Positions 26,682 through 35,156 are shown, counted from the first letter of the stretch. The stretch is 64,000 bases of DNA from Paraburkholderia sp. BL9I2N2 (GCF_004339745.1 NZ_SMGP01000002.1:1736001-1800000), one strand, 5' to 3'. Numbers and translations are program-made. The notes: a model not told the origin generated them from the letters alone.

Positions 26682-26803
26682 TTGGCCACCGCCGCCCCCC
26701 CGGGAGCCTCGCGAGTCGAGTATCGATGTACGATGCCGTATAGTGGAGGCACCGCTGATCTCCAGCGGCCTACCCGCAGATCGGCGCGATGGGGGACTCC
26801 AGA

Positions 26804-27142
26804 ATGACAGTCGCAAATACATCGATGAACGGCTCTCACGGGCCCGTGCCAGAGTCGCTGCAGACATTGGTCGAGTATCTCGAACTCTCGCTCGACAAGG
26901 CGTCGAGCGTGGTCATGACGCGCCACACGACCGACGTTTGCACCGTCTACCTGGGCGACCCGGCCGGTCTGATCGAGGAAATGAAGAAGCTCGGCACGAT
27001 TGCCATCCCGCTCGCCAATGAGATGCTGGAACTGACCCGCTCGGGCGTCAACGAGATGGAGATCGGCGGCCAGGCCTATCGCTTTATACGCACTTTCACG
27101 CAGGTCGAGGACGCCGCAGCGGTCGTTTTTTCGGCGGCGTAG
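26804..27142 (+). CDS. Hypothetical protein
   Basis: A 112-residue soluble protein. ATG 26804 is favoured over 26789 because GGGGGACTCC lies upstream at a normal distance. Sequence shows a helix (ESLQTLVEYLELSLDKA), a strand pair around TTDVCTVYLGDP and a long acidic helix LANEMLELTRSGVNEMEIGG; no domain recognised. TATAGT at about 26735 could be its -10 box. It lies 140 bases upstream of the trpS promoter and reads the same way, but the attenuator makes separate transcription of trpS likely. Confidence 0.6.
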   Translation: MTVANTSMNGSHGPVPESLQTLVEYLELSLDKASSVVMTRHTTDVCTVYLGDPAGLIEEMKKLGTIAIPLANEMLELTRSGVNEMEIGGQAYRFIRTFTQVEDAAAVVFSAA

Positions 27143-27243
27143 GCGGCGGTGTGTCATGGTTGCATGGCGGTGTGCACAGCGCGTCGGCGTGACTGGTCCG
27201 CAACAACGGAAGCGGCCGTCGCGGCGCCCTGTCAGGGGCGCCG

Positions 27244-27274
27244 TTGACGACCTGGCGATCCGCCGCGTTATACT
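27244..27274 (+). promoter_or_regulatory. Sigma-70-type promoter of the trpS leader
   Basis: TTGACG (27244-27249) and TATACT (27269-27274) are separated by 19 bases, slightly longer than ideal. Transcription should start about 27280-27282, i.e. at or one base before the leader ATG, so the leader peptide would be translated from a leaderless RNA. A GC hairpin (CGGCGCC / GGCGCCG, about 27217-27240) just upstream may end transcription from the previous gene. Confidence 0.65.
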
Positions 27275-27280
27275 CTGCTA

Positions 27281-27325
27281 ATGGATACGAAGCCGATCAC
27301 GCTGAATTGTTGGTGGCGCGCCTGA
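27281..27325 (+). CDS. Tryptophan leader peptide (attenuator control peptide)
   Basis: A 14-codon reading frame, MDTKPITLNCWWRA, with two adjacent TGG codons at 27311-27316 and a TGA at 27323-27325. Tandem Trp codons are rare and are the hallmark of trp leader peptides. The stop codon falls in the loop-closing side of hairpin 1:2, exactly where a ribosome must sit to switch the structure. It is too short for ordinary gene calling. Stalling at the Trp codons when charged tRNA-Trp is scarce would favour the antiterminator described in the next entry. Confidence 0.85.
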   Translation: MDTKPITLNCWWRA

Positions 27326-27392
27326 CTTAGGCGGCCCGTTTCCACTCGACCATCGAAACGTGATGCCGCCAGTCCTGGCGGCATTTTTGTTT
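27319..27392 (+). promoter_or_regulatory. Transcription attenuator of trpS (1:2, 2:3 antiterminator, 3:4 terminator)
   Basis: Pairing 1:2 is CGCCT (27319-27323) with AGGCG (27329-27333). Pairing 2:3 is GGCGGC (27330-27335) with GCCGCC (27365-27370), extended by CGTTT (27337-27341) with AAACG (27356-27360). Pairing 3:4 is ATGCCGCC (27363-27370) with GGCGGCAT (27377-27384), followed by TTTTTGTTT, an intrinsic terminator 48 bases before trpS. The three are mutually exclusive as in the classical trp operon attenuator. Control of an aminoacyl-tRNA synthetase by its own amino acid through this logic is coherent: low Trp-tRNA leads to more synthetase. Confidence 0.85.
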
Positions 27393-27439
27393 GTGCGCGC
27401 TGACGGCTGGTGGTATCGACAAACGCACAATCCCAGACC

Positions 27440-28468
27440 ATGACAGACGCAAAACCGCTCTCGAACCAGCCTATTATCCTCACCGGCGACCGCACGACCG
27501 GCCCGCTGCACCTCGGCCACTACATCGGCTCGTTGCGCTCGCGCGTGCAGCTTCAGCACGAAGCACAGCAGTTCCTCCTGCTTGCCGACGCGCAGGCCAT
27601 GACCGACAACGTCGGCCGGCACCAGAAAGTCACGGAAAACGTCATCGAGGTGGCGCTCGACTATCTCGCGGTCGGCATCGACCCGGCGAAGTCGACCATC
27701 GTCATCCAGTCGCAGGTGCCCGAGCTGGCGGAACTGTCCCAGTACCTGCTTAATCTCGTGACGGTCGCGCGCCTCGAGCGCAATCCGACCATCAAGGCGG
27801 AAATCGTGCTGCGCGGTTTCGAGCGGGATATCCCCGCCGGCTTTCTGACGTACCCGGTCAGCCAGGCCGCCGACATCACCGCGTTCAAGGCGACGCGCGT
27901 ACCTGTCGGTGACGACCAGTTGCCGATGATCGAACAAACCAACGAGCTGGTGCGCCGTTTCAACAACACGGTCGATCAACAGGTGCTGGTCGAATGCGAA
28001 GCCGTGCTCTCGCACGTCGCACGGCTGCCGGGCATCGACGGCAAAGCCAAGATGAGCAAGTCGCTGGGGAACGCCATCACACTGGGCGCGACGCCGGACG
28101 AAATCACCAAGGCCGTGAACAACATGTACACCGACCCTAACCATCTGCGCGTCAATGATCCGGGCCAGGTGGAAGGCAATGTTGTGTTCGCGTTCCTCGA
28201 CGCGTTCGAGCCGGACGTCCCGATGGTCGACGAACTCAAAGCGCACTACCGCCGCGGCGGCCTTGGCGACAGCGTGGTCAAGCGTGTGCTCAACGAACGA
28301 TTGCAGTCAATGATCGCCCCCATCCGGGAGCGCCGCCGCGAGTTCGAAGCCGACCGCGCGGAGGTGCTGAACGTCCTGCGCCGCGGGACGATGCGCGCGC
28401 GGGAAGTGGCGGGTGCGACGGTATCCGAGGTGAAAGCTGCGCTGGGCCTGAATTACTTTCAGAGCTGA
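27440..28468 (+). CDS. trpS: Tryptophan--tRNA ligase
   Basis: A 342-residue class I aminoacyl-tRNA synthetase that charges tRNA-Trp. The HIGH-type signature is GPLHLGHYIG (residues 21-30) and the KMSKS loop is AKMSKSLGN (203-211). ILTGDRTTGP replaces the GIQPTGxP seen in the E. coli-like enzyme, and length and sequence fit the second TrpRS type that some Burkholderiales carry beside a housekeeping copy; such enzymes can differ in sensitivity to indolmycin. I used ATG 27440 (MTDAKPL) rather than in-frame ATG 27410, which lies only 18 bases after the terminator tract. The upstream attenuator marks it as tryptophan-regulated. Whether it is the only trpS of the genome cannot be told from the window. 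Confidence 0.95.
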   Translation: MTDAKPLSNQPIILTGDRTTGPLHLGHYIGSLRSRVQLQHEAQQFLLLADAQAMTDNVGRHQKVTENVIEVALDYLAVGIDPAKSTIVIQSQVPELAELSQYLLNLVTVARLERNPTIKAEIVLRGFERDIPAGFLTYPVSQAADITAFKATRVPVGDDQLPMIEQTNELVRRFNNTVDQQVLVECEAVLSHVARLPGIDGKAKMSKSLGNAITLGATPDEITKAVNNMYTDPNHLRVNDPGQVEGNVVFAFLDAFEPDVPMVDELKAHYRRGGLGDSVVKRVLNERLQSMIAPIRERRREFEADRAEVLNVLRRGTMRAREVAGATVSEVKAALGLNYFQS

Positions 28469-28646
28469 GCGACTGGCGGCGGGGCGGCGTTTAGTCCCCG
28501 CGCGCCGGCCGAACCGCGCTGCAGCGTGTATTTCGACCGAACGGGTTCTATGATAGGACGCAGTTACTGTCGATAGCGGAGCGACGCGTCCGTCCGTGTC
28601 TGCGTGCTTCTCTACGTTCACGCTGGCTGTCGCCCGGGAGATTGAC

Positions 28647-29027
28647 ATGAGCAACGCGATGCAGGTCGTCAAAGGCGCATACGCCGCCTTTGGCCGGGGC
28701 GATATTGACGCGCTGCTGGCGCTGATTCCCGCTGACATTGACTGGCGAGTGGTGGGGCCCGCCAGTCTCCCGTATGCCACCCAATGTCGCACGCGCGCGG
28801 ACGTGCAGCAATATTTCGATGACCTCTTTTCGGCTGAGGAAATTACCCGCCTCGAGCCTCGTGAATTCATCGATGCGGGCGAGCACATTATCGTGCTCGG
28901 CTTTGTCGCGTCGACCATCAAGGCGACAGGCAAATCGTTCGAATCAGAATGGGTGCATATCTTCACAGTCAAAGACGGTCTGGTGACCCGTTGGCTGGAG
29001 TTCTTCGATACAGCCGCGCGCCGTTAG
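28647..29027 (+). CDS. SnoaL-like / NTF2-fold protein
   Basis: A 126-residue nuclear-transport-factor-2-fold protein. VVKGAYAAFGRGDIDALLALI at the start, ADIDWRVVGPASLPYATQCRT and the final FTVKDGLVTRWLEFFDT are typical of SnoaL-like proteins. GGGAG lies upstream of ATG 28647, so the in-frame ATG at 28596 is rejected. The fold serves isomerases, hydrolases and stress proteins; no specific role is visible. A perfect hairpin follows at 29068-29099. Confidence 0.85.
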   Translation: MSNAMQVVKGAYAAFGRGDIDALLALIPADIDWRVVGPASLPYATQCRTRADVQQYFDDLFSAEEITRLEPREFIDAGEHIIVLGFVASTIKATGKSFESEWVHIFTVKDGLVTRWLEFFDTAARR

Positions 29028-29067
29028 CCTTGAACGTCCCGGCTCGGGTCGATCAGCCTTCACGCTA

Positions 29068-29099
29068 GCGAACCACGTTTGTTTGATGACGTGGTTCGC
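29068..29099. terminator. Perfect 11-bp hairpin in convergent gap
   Basis: GCGAACCACGT (29068-29078) and ACGTGGTTCGC (29089-29099) pair fully around the T-rich loop TTGTTTGATG. It lies 40 bases after the SnoaL stop and 30 before the stop of the convergent gene, a good bidirectional terminator although without a T-tract. The right arm plus CCT recurs at 30282-30295. Confidence 0.6.
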
Positions 29100-29128
29100 C
29101 CTGTGGTTAGGAGCCTTCCCTGCCCGGC

Positions 29129-29440
29129 CTATGATTTGCCCTTGAGCGTGAATGGCGCCAGCAAGGACTGCACATCGATCTGCTGCCCCTGAAGCAGAAG
29201 CAGCCTGGCGTGAAGCACCGTGTTTTCGAGAACCAGCTTGGCGGTGCTCAGGAGGTACAGCGCATGGATGTCCGACACCGACATGTTGCCGGCCTCGACC
29301 TGGTGGTGGCGCTCGACCAGAGAGGTCATCACCAGACGCCTGAGTTCCTGCTCTCCGAAAGGAAGGTCGGCGTAGTCGATCGGGTCGTCGGCTTCGACCT
29401 CTCGCAGCATGTCAACAAGCGCTTCTGTGCTCACTTCCAT
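29129..29440 (-). CDS. Hypothetical all-helical protein
   Basis: A 103-residue cytosolic protein, almost wholly helical: acidic first half (MEVSTEALVDMLREVEADDP), then SLVERHHQVEAGNMSVSDIHALYLLSTAKLVLENTVLHARLL in segments that look like a helical hairpin, and a short basic end. No family recognised. A region of about 210 bases (29441-29651) downstream of the next gene has no gene I can support. Confidence 0.6.
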   Translation of the reverse strand: MEVSTEALVDMLREVEADDPIDYADLPFGEQELRRLVMTSLVERHHQVEAGNMSVSDIHALYLLSTAKLVLENTVLHARLLLLQGQQIDVQSLLAPFTLKGKS

Positions 29441-29651
29441 GTTTCGGCTCCCACGTTATCGGTTAGGAACAGCATCGCCAGACTGCGTCGTGCAATGTTC
29501 TTAGACTAACGGGTCTATTTGGGGGAGTCCAGTGTGAAGGGGCCACTTTATGCGATCTATGCAACGCTGAATGCTGAAGGTGGCCACCGCAGTCACGCCC
29601 GCACAGACCTGCGCTATGTCTTTCCACTCCAGGTAACCGACGGCCTTACCG

Positions 29652-30089
29652 TCACGTCGCTTTACTCCTGGTTACTTTCGCCCGCGTACTCGCGGGTGCT
29701 TTGTTCTTCTTCAAATGAGTCTGGTTATACTCAATAGCGGCGCGGACGAGATTTTTTAGCGCGCGCGCATTGACCTTATCGCCTTCCAAAAAATCGATCG
29801 CTCGTCGCGCGTTGCCTTCGAGACCCGCATTGAAGAGCTTGTCAGGATCCGCGATGCCCGCCCCGTGCGCAAAGGTAACCTTCACCTTCCCTTTGTGCGC
29901 ATTGGCGACCGCGATCATGCCGTCGCGAGACCACACCGGGCTTCCCATCCACTTCCATTCCTCGATTATCTCCGGGTCGGACTCAAGGATGACCTTGCGG
30001 ACACTCGCGAACGTTTTGCCACGCCAGTCCGTTAGTCCGGCGATCAGCTCGTCAATACGTTCCGATGCGTCTATTGGATCTTTATTCAC
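29652..30089 (-). CDS. DUF1801 domain protein
   Basis: A 145-residue cytosolic protein of the DUF1801 (YdhG-like) family: DASERIDELIAGLTDWRGKTFASVR, then EEWKWMGSPVWSRDG and KVKVTFAHGAGI, the family's strand-turn signature, and LVRAAIEYNQTHLKK near the end. GTG 30089 has AAGGAGA 10 bases upstream; the ATG at 30119 would place that site inside the gene, so I reject it. The C-terminus is a basic tail (STRAKVTRSKAT). The biochemical role of the family is not established. Confidence 0.8.
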   Translation of the reverse strand: MNKDPIDASERIDELIAGLTDWRGKTFASVRKVILESDPEIIEEWKWMGSPVWSRDGMIAVANAHKGKVKVTFAHGAGIADPDKLFNAGLEGNARRAIDFLEGDKVNARALKNLVRAAIEYNQTHLKKNKAPASTRAKVTRSKAT

Positions 30090-30295
30090 CAGTTCTGGTC
30101 TCCTTTTATACGGCCACAATGGGAGGTAGCGACTGCACCGCTTAATGAGCGCTCAGAAAAGCACGCCGTGACCGTACGGCATTGGCATTCGATCACCTAC
30201 GGCAATCGTCTGGAATATAAGCACTGAGGTCGTGTGTGAGTCAAGCGGGACCAACGATCCGCCGTAACGAACGCGGACAACACGTGGTTCGCCCT

Positions 30296-30757
30296 CTATG
30301 ACTCGAGATACGCCGTGCCGTCCTTATGCACGAACCGGCCGTCGGCGTTGGCGCTCATCATGTCGATATCGGAGCAGGTGGTGAGGTCATCCGGATTATG
30401 CGAGCCCACCTCCAGATAAACCGCCATCGCGGAGGAATGGTTGATCAGATGATGGCCGTTGCCGGTCCCTCGCGCAAACGTCGCACAATCACCCGCGCGC
30501 AGTAGCGTCTCGCCGTCGTCTTCGATAAGCGTCACTTCGCCCTCGAGCACATAAACGAACTCGTCCTCGTGGCTGTGCCAGTGACGCTGGCTGGACCAGC
30601 CGCCGGGCGGCAAGGTCATGAGATTGACGCCGAAGTCGCGAAGCCCACCCGCCTCGCCCAGACGCTTGCGCGTACGTGCAGCACAAGGCGCGTCGAATGG
30701 CGGCGGATAACCCGAGCCATTCAGTGCGGGCACAGTGGCGAGATCGACCTTGGGCAT
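30296..30757 (-). CDS. Cupin-domain protein
   Basis: A 153-residue single-domain cupin. Motif 1 reads SSQRHWHSHEDEFVYVLEGE (two His, Glu-like metal ligands) and motif 2 AGDCATFARGTGNGHHLINH. The residue string FDAPCAARTRKRLGEAGGL before the barrel is typical of the transcription-factor-free cupins found in Burkholderia. AAGGAG upstream of ATG 30757 decides the start. It may be a metal-dependent isomerase, dioxygenase or sensing protein. Confidence 0.85.
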   Translation of the reverse strand: MPKVDLATVPALNGSGYPPPFDAPCAARTRKRLGEAGGLRDFGVNLMTLPPGGWSSQRHWHSHEDEFVYVLEGEVTLIEDDGETLLRAGDCATFARGTGNGHHLINHSSAMAVYLEVGSHNPDDLTTCSDIDMMSANADGRFVHKDGTAYLES

Positions 30758-30934
30758 GCCGGCTCCTTGTGTCGTTTGAAGACGCGTGGAAGGAAAGTCG
30801 CAAGTGCGCCAATCCGCAGCGGGATATGCCAACCGATTCTCTACGATTTCCCGCGACATGTCGAATGAGGGAAATCAGCGCGTGTGTCTCGCCGACAATT
30901 GGTATCCTGTCAGACTGAACCAACGGACCATGCG

Positions 30935-31186
30935 ATGAAAAAACCAACGAAAGTGGCGCTTCTTGCGCTGGCATTCACGATGTTCGGTCTGTACAAATTA
31001 TTTGTCGTTTACCAGTACGCTCAATCCGGCTGTATCCAGTTTCGAACTCATCGAACATGCAGCTATGAAAACGCGGAGAATTTCCAAAGCCTGTTCGATC
31101 TCGAACTGATGTTCGCATGCGGCTGGGCCGCGGGTGCAGTGGTCTGCTGGATGGTCGCAGCACAGGCGCAAAAGAAGGAGCGGTGA
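30935..31186 (+). CDS. Small membrane protein
   Basis: An 83-residue protein with two predicted membrane helices, VALLALAFTMFGLYKLFVV (about 6-24) and LMFACGWAAGAVVCWMVAA (about 58-76), joined by a loop containing the pair of Cys in SGCIQFRTHRTCSYE. ATG 30935 is chosen; the longer frame from 30884 lacks any ribosome site too, so the start is uncertain. Convergent with the ModA-like gene, whose stop is 12 bases away. No family recognised. Confidence 0.55.
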   Translation: MKKPTKVALLALAFTMFGLYKLFVVYQYAQSGCIQFRTHRTCSYENAENFQSLFDLELMFACGWAAGAVVCWMVAAQAQKKER

Positions 31187-31198
31187 GTTCTTCAGATT

Positions 31199-31888
31199 TT
31201 AAGCAGGCTCCATTCCCTGACTCAGCTTGGCTCGATCGCATTGTGACGAAGCCAGAAAAGAAAGGAACGCCTTCGCGACATCTTTCTTCGCGGATGCCGT
31301 ACATATGCCGGCTGAAAAGACCGTCACGATCTGAGCTTCCGCAGGCATAGGGCCGATGACATCGATTCCCGGCAAGTGCATTAATTCGCTCAACTGCTGA
31401 AAACCCAACTCGACTTCCCCGCGTGCAACCAGTGCACCGACCGGAACACCGGGCGGGGCCTGCACGACGCGTGGGGCGATGGTTTCCGCAATGCCCCAGC
31501 GCTCGAACAAATGACTCAGGTGCGAACCGCTCGGGCCCGTCGAATAGCCGATACTGCGCGCCGCCAGAATCGTTTCTCGCAGCGCGGCCTCAGTGCCGAC
31601 ATCGGGCCGCGGTGCGCCGGCTGCCACTGCGATTGCCACCCCCGAGCGGGCCACGTCGACCCGGCTGCCCGAAACGACATGGCCGGCGGCCTCCAGCCGA
31701 TCAATCACATCGGCAGCGAGTACGACAAAGTCGAACCCCTCGCCGTTCTCGACGCGATGTGCGGCATCGACACCGCCAACAGACCTGACGACCACAGGCT
31801 GCCCCGTTAGTCGCTCATAGTCCTGGACCGCCTCGGCGAGCACCTGGCGCGTGGCCATCGACGAGATGCCAGTGATCTGCTCACTCAT
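31199..31888 (-). CDS. ModA-like substrate-binding protein without signal peptide
   Basis: A 229-residue protein with the fold and motifs of molybdate-type periplasmic binding proteins (type 2): FDFVVLAADVIDRLEAAGHV, GVAIAVAAGAPRPDVGT, SIGYSTGPSGSH and the final helices. The N-terminus MSEQITGISSMATRQVLAE lacks any signal sequence, so it should remain in the cytoplasm. It starts 14 bases after the stop of the aldolase gene and is probably the last cistron of the gallate operon. Family members beside aromatic clusters are often called ABC binding proteins, but no permease or ATPase is nearby. A catalytic or sensing role is possible. Confidence 0.75.
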   Translation of the reverse strand: MSEQITGISSMATRQVLAEAVQDYERLTGQPVVVRSVGGVDAAHRVENGEGFDFVVLAADVIDRLEAAGHVVSGSRVDVARSGVAIAVAAGAPRPDVGTEAALRETILAARSIGYSTGPSGSHLSHLFERWGIAETIAPRVVQAPPGVPVGALVARGEVELGFQQLSELMHLPGIDVIGPMPAEAQIVTVFSAGICTASAKKDVAKAFLSFLASSQCDRAKLSQGMEPA

Positions 31889-31902
31889 GGTTTCTCTGCC
31901 TC

Positions 31903-32586
31903 TCAATCGATGTAGCGCAGCCCAGCCTGTTTTAGCGGTTCGCGCATGCTGTACATATCGAGGCCGAGCACACCCGAAGCCAGCTTCGCACGCTTCTCGC
32001 CTTCGTTGGCTTCGCGCGCCGCCGCCTTGTCGAGCACCTTCCGCGCCGACGCAGCGGGGACCACCACCACGCCGTCTTCATCCGCGACGACGACATCGCC
32101 CGGATTCACCAGCGCCCCGGCGCACACCACCGGAATGTTCACCGAACCGAGCGTCGCCTTGACCGTCCCTTTGGCCGAGATCGCCTTGCTCCACACCGGG
32201 AATTTCATCTCCGTCAGCACGCTCACGTCGCGTACACCGGCGTCGATGATGAGACCCTGCGCGCCGCGCGCCTTGAAGCTCGTCGCCAGCAGGTCGCCGA
32301 AATAACCGTCCGTGCAGTCCGCCGTGACACCGGCAATGACGATATCGCCCGGCCGGATCTGTTCCGCCGCGACGTGCAGCATCCAGTTGTCGCCCGGTTG
32401 CAGCAGCACCGTGACGGCCGTGCCGTGGGCGCGCGCGCCGGCATAGATCGGGCGCATATACGGCTTCAGCAGACCGACCCGGCCCATTGCCTCGTGCACG
32501 GTGGCGGTTCCGAGCGCCCCGAGCTTCGCGGCGATGTCGCCATCTGCCCGCTGGATGTTGCGATACACCACACCTAGTTCATACAT
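31903..32586 (-). CDS. ligK: 4-carboxy-4-hydroxy-2-oxoadipate aldolase
   Basis: A 227-residue RraA/HMG-aldolase-fold enzyme; length equals LigK/GalC. It cleaves 4-carboxy-4-hydroxy-2-oxoadipate to pyruvate and oxaloacetate, and can also decarboxylate oxaloacetate. Motifs: GTATVHEAMGRVGLL, the phosphate/anion region GDNWMLHVAAEQIRPGD, GLIIDAGVRDVS with the metal-binding Asp, and VVVADEDGVVVVP. ATG 32586 lies just after the LigJ stop (TGA 32591-32589); a TTG at 32592 would overlap. It is the last step of the gallate pathway in this operon. galC is an alternative name. Confidence 0.92.
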   Translation of the reverse strand: MYELGVVYRNIQRADGDIAAKLGALGTATVHEAMGRVGLLKPYMRPIYAGARAHGTAVTVLLQPGDNWMLHVAAEQIRPGDIVIAGVTADCTDGYFGDLLATSFKARGAQGLIIDAGVRDVSVLTEMKFPVWSKAISAKGTVKATLGSVNIPVVCAGALVNPGDVVVADEDGVVVVPAASARKVLDKAAAREANEGEKRAKLASGVLGLDMYSMREPLKQAGLRYID

Positions 32587-32588
32587 GA

Positions 32589-33614
32589 TCAATGTCCCTT
32601 CGTCTTCAATGCCGCATCGAGGCGCGGATAGACGCGGCGTGCGTTACCTTCGTAAATCCTGTAGCGCTCGTCCGCATCGATATGCGCGGCCTCGATATAG
32701 CGTTTCGTGTCGTCGAAATAGTTACCCGTCTCCGGATCGATGCCGCGCACGGCGCCGATCATCTCGCTCGCAAACAGGATGTTGTCCACCGGTATCACGC
32801 GCGTGAGCAGATCGATGCCCGGCTGGTGATACACACACGTGTCGAAGAACACGTTGTTGAGCAGATGGTCTTTCAGCAACGGCTTCTTCAGTTCCTGCGC
32901 GAGTCCGCGAAAGCGTCCCCAGTGATAGGGCACCGCGCCGCCGCCGTGCGGAATCACGAACCGCAGCGTGGGGAAATCGCGGAACAGGTCCGACGTGAGG
33001 CACTGCATGAACGCGGTGGTATCGGCGTTCAGGTAATGCGCGCCGGTCGTGTGGAAGCACGCATTGCAGCTCGTGCTCACGTGGACCATCGCGGGAATGT
33101 CGTATTCGACCATCTTCTCGTAGATCGGATACCAGTAGCGATCGGACAGCGGCGGGCTGGTCCAGTGACCGCCCGATGGATCCGGGTTGAGATTGATCGC
33201 CACGTTGCCGTACTGCTCGACGCATTTGACGAGTTCGGGAATGCAGGTGGCGACATCGACGCCGGGGCTTTGCGGAAGCATCGCGGCCGGGATGAAATGG
33301 TCGGGGAACAGCTGGCTCACACGGAAGCACAACTCGTTGCAGATCGCCGCCCACGTACTGGAAACCTGAAAATCGCCGATGTGATGCGCCATGAAACTGG
33401 CGCGCGGACTGAAGATGGTGAGGTCGAGCCCGCGCTCGCGCATCAACCGCAACTGGTTGCTCTCGATCGATTCGCGCAACTCATCGTCGCTGATCTGCAA
33501 CTCGGAGACCCTGGGCATGTCCGAAGGATTGTTGATGCCCGCGATCTGGCGGTTGCGCCACTGCTCCAGCGCCTTGGGCGCCGTCGTGTAGTGGCCGTGA
33601 ATATCGATGATCAT
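32589..33614 (-). CDS. ligJ: 4-oxalomesaconate hydratase, amidohydrolase (LigJ) type
   Basis: A 341-residue member of the amidohydrolase superfamily, the exact LigJ length. It adds water to 4-oxalomesaconate to form 4-carboxy-4-hydroxy-2-oxoadipate. Metal ligands: DIHGHY (residues 4-9), MVHVSTSCNACFH, and FVIPHGGGAVPYHWGRFRG near 215-232; SEMIGAVRGIDPETGNYFDD near 285 is highly conserved. The unrelated GalB hydratase of Pseudomonas has no match here. Start ATG 33614 (MIIDIHGH); an 84-residue upstream extension in the same frame runs antisense through other sequence and is rejected. Confidence 0.93.
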   Translation of the reverse strand: MIIDIHGHYTTAPKALEQWRNRQIAGINNPSDMPRVSELQISDDELRESIESNQLRLMRERGLDLTIFSPRASFMAHHIGDFQVSSTWAAICNELCFRVSQLFPDHFIPAAMLPQSPGVDVATCIPELVKCVEQYGNVAINLNPDPSGGHWTSPPLSDRYWYPIYEKMVEYDIPAMVHVSTSCNACFHTTGAHYLNADTTAFMQCLTSDLFRDFPTLRFVIPHGGGAVPYHWGRFRGLAQELKKPLLKDHLLNNVFFDTCVYHQPGIDLLTRVIPVDNILFASEMIGAVRGIDPETGNYFDDTKRYIEAAHIDADERYRIYEGNARRVYPRLDAALKTKGH

Positions 33615-33678
33615 CCTTACTCCAACAGTTGATTCGTTTATCGGGCGATGCCACGCAAAGCACCGCCAGATGGTTTTC

Positions 33679-35028
33679 TCAGTGCGCCACGGTCGGCTGC
33701 ACAGCCGGGTCGCCGGCCCTCGCCCGTTGAGCGACCATGATGGCGAGCGCAGCCAATGTCGCGGGTACGGCCAGCATCGCGAGAATCGCGCCGAACTGCC
33801 AACCGAGTCCGAGCAGCGCGCCGCCGATGGCGGAGCCGAAGATGCTGCCGAAGCGCCCCATGCCAAGCATCCAGCTCACGCCAGTGGCACGCGCAACTGT
33901 CGGGTAACGGCCCGGCGCGAACGCATTCAACCCCGTCTGCGCGCCGCTCATGCAAAAGCCCGCCGCGAATACCAGCAAGGCCAGCGACGACGACAATGCG
34001 CCGATCCATGCGAGTGCGAGAACGCACAGCGCGCCGCCGAGGTAAGCGGCGCTGATCACCCGTGCAGGCCGCACCTTGTCCATCACCCATCCCACAAGAA
34101 TGGCGCCGATCGTTCCGCCGATCTGGAACATCGCCGTGACGTTAGCGGCCGAAGTGACGGTCAAGCCTGCGTCTTTCATGAGCGTCGGCAGCCAGCCCGT
34201 CAGCAGATAGATGACGAGCAGACCCATGAAATAGGTCACCCAAAGCGCCGCCGTCATGAAGCCATAGCCTTGCGAGAAGAGCACGCCGATCGGCTTGCGC
34301 GTGGGCAACGGCGGTTCGTTGGAAACGAACACCTCGCCGCCGGTAAAGCGCGCACCGCATACCCGGCCGAGAACAGCGCCGATACGCGCCGGCGATGCGC
34401 CGCGCACCGCGAGCAGGCGGGCGGATTCCGGCAGCAGCCAGACTTGCAACGGAATCAGCGCCAACGGCAGAGCACCACCGAAAATCAGAACCGAACGCCA
34501 GCCGTGGACGGGAATCAGCCAGCCCGCCGCAAAGCCGATCAATGCCGAGCCGAGATTAAAGCCAGTGAACATGATCGTGATCATCAGCGAACGCTTGCGC
34601 TGAGGCGCGTATTCGGACAGAAGCGTCGTCGTGTTCGGCATCGCGGCGCCGAGGCCGATACCGGTCAGCAATCGCAGCGCCGCCATTTCCATGGGCGAGT
34701 GAGTGAAAGCCGTCGCGATGGTGAAAATGCCGAAGAGGAAAACCGAGGTAATCAGAACCCACTTACGTCCGATACGATCCGAAGCCGGGCCCGCCGCCAA
34801 CGCACCGATGACAAGTCCCAGCGGCGCCGCGCTCATCACGAGACCAAATGCGGGGCGTGAAATCCCCCAATCGTGGATGATCGAGGGCGCCACAAAGCCC
34901 ATGATCGCCACGTCCATGCCGTCGGCCGTCACGATAAGAAAGCACAGCGCCACCAGTAACCACTGGTAGGGCGAGATGGCTCGCTGGTCGATAAACGCCT
35001 TAATGTCAATCGCTTTTCCGTTTGTCAT
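33679..35028 (-). CDS. Aromatic acid MFS transporter (AAHS family), probable gallate importer
   Basis: A 449-residue twelve-helix transporter. The first loop shows TADGMDVAIMGFVAPSI with Asp residues typical of AAHS (PcaK/GalT) proteins, then the loop GPASDRIGRKWVL between helices 2 and 3 and LGAAMPNTTTLLSEYAPQRKRS. Sits between the dioxygenase and hydratase genes in the same orientation, so gallate or protocatechuate-type acids are the likely substrates. The proton-coupled import mechanism is family knowledge. Confidence 0.9.
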   Translation of the reverse strand: MTNGKAIDIKAFIDQRAISPYQWLLVALCFLIVTADGMDVAIMGFVAPSIIHDWGISRPAFGLVMSAAPLGLVIGALAAGPASDRIGRKWVLITSVFLFGIFTIATAFTHSPMEMAALRLLTGIGLGAAMPNTTTLLSEYAPQRKRSLMITIMFTGFNLGSALIGFAAGWLIPVHGWRSVLIFGGALPLALIPLQVWLLPESARLLAVRGASPARIGAVLGRVCGARFTGGEVFVSNEPPLPTRKPIGVLFSQGYGFMTAALWVTYFMGLLVIYLLTGWLPTLMKDAGLTVTSAANVTAMFQIGGTIGAILVGWVMDKVRPARVISAAYLGGALCVLALAWIGALSSSLALLVFAAGFCMSGAQTGLNAFAPGRYPTVARATGVSWMLGMGRFGSIFGSAIGGALLGLGWQFGAILAMLAVPATLAALAIMVAQRARAGDPAVQPTVAH

Positions 35029-35156
35029 CGATTTACTCCTGTCTCCTTGCTTTGGCTAATGACGTAATTGCTCGTGTTGTTTGCCGTCATGCCATGCTTC
35101 TTTTGAGTCCGACACTTCGCTTGGTGGCGAAAGCATCGGCGCGGTACTTTCACTCT

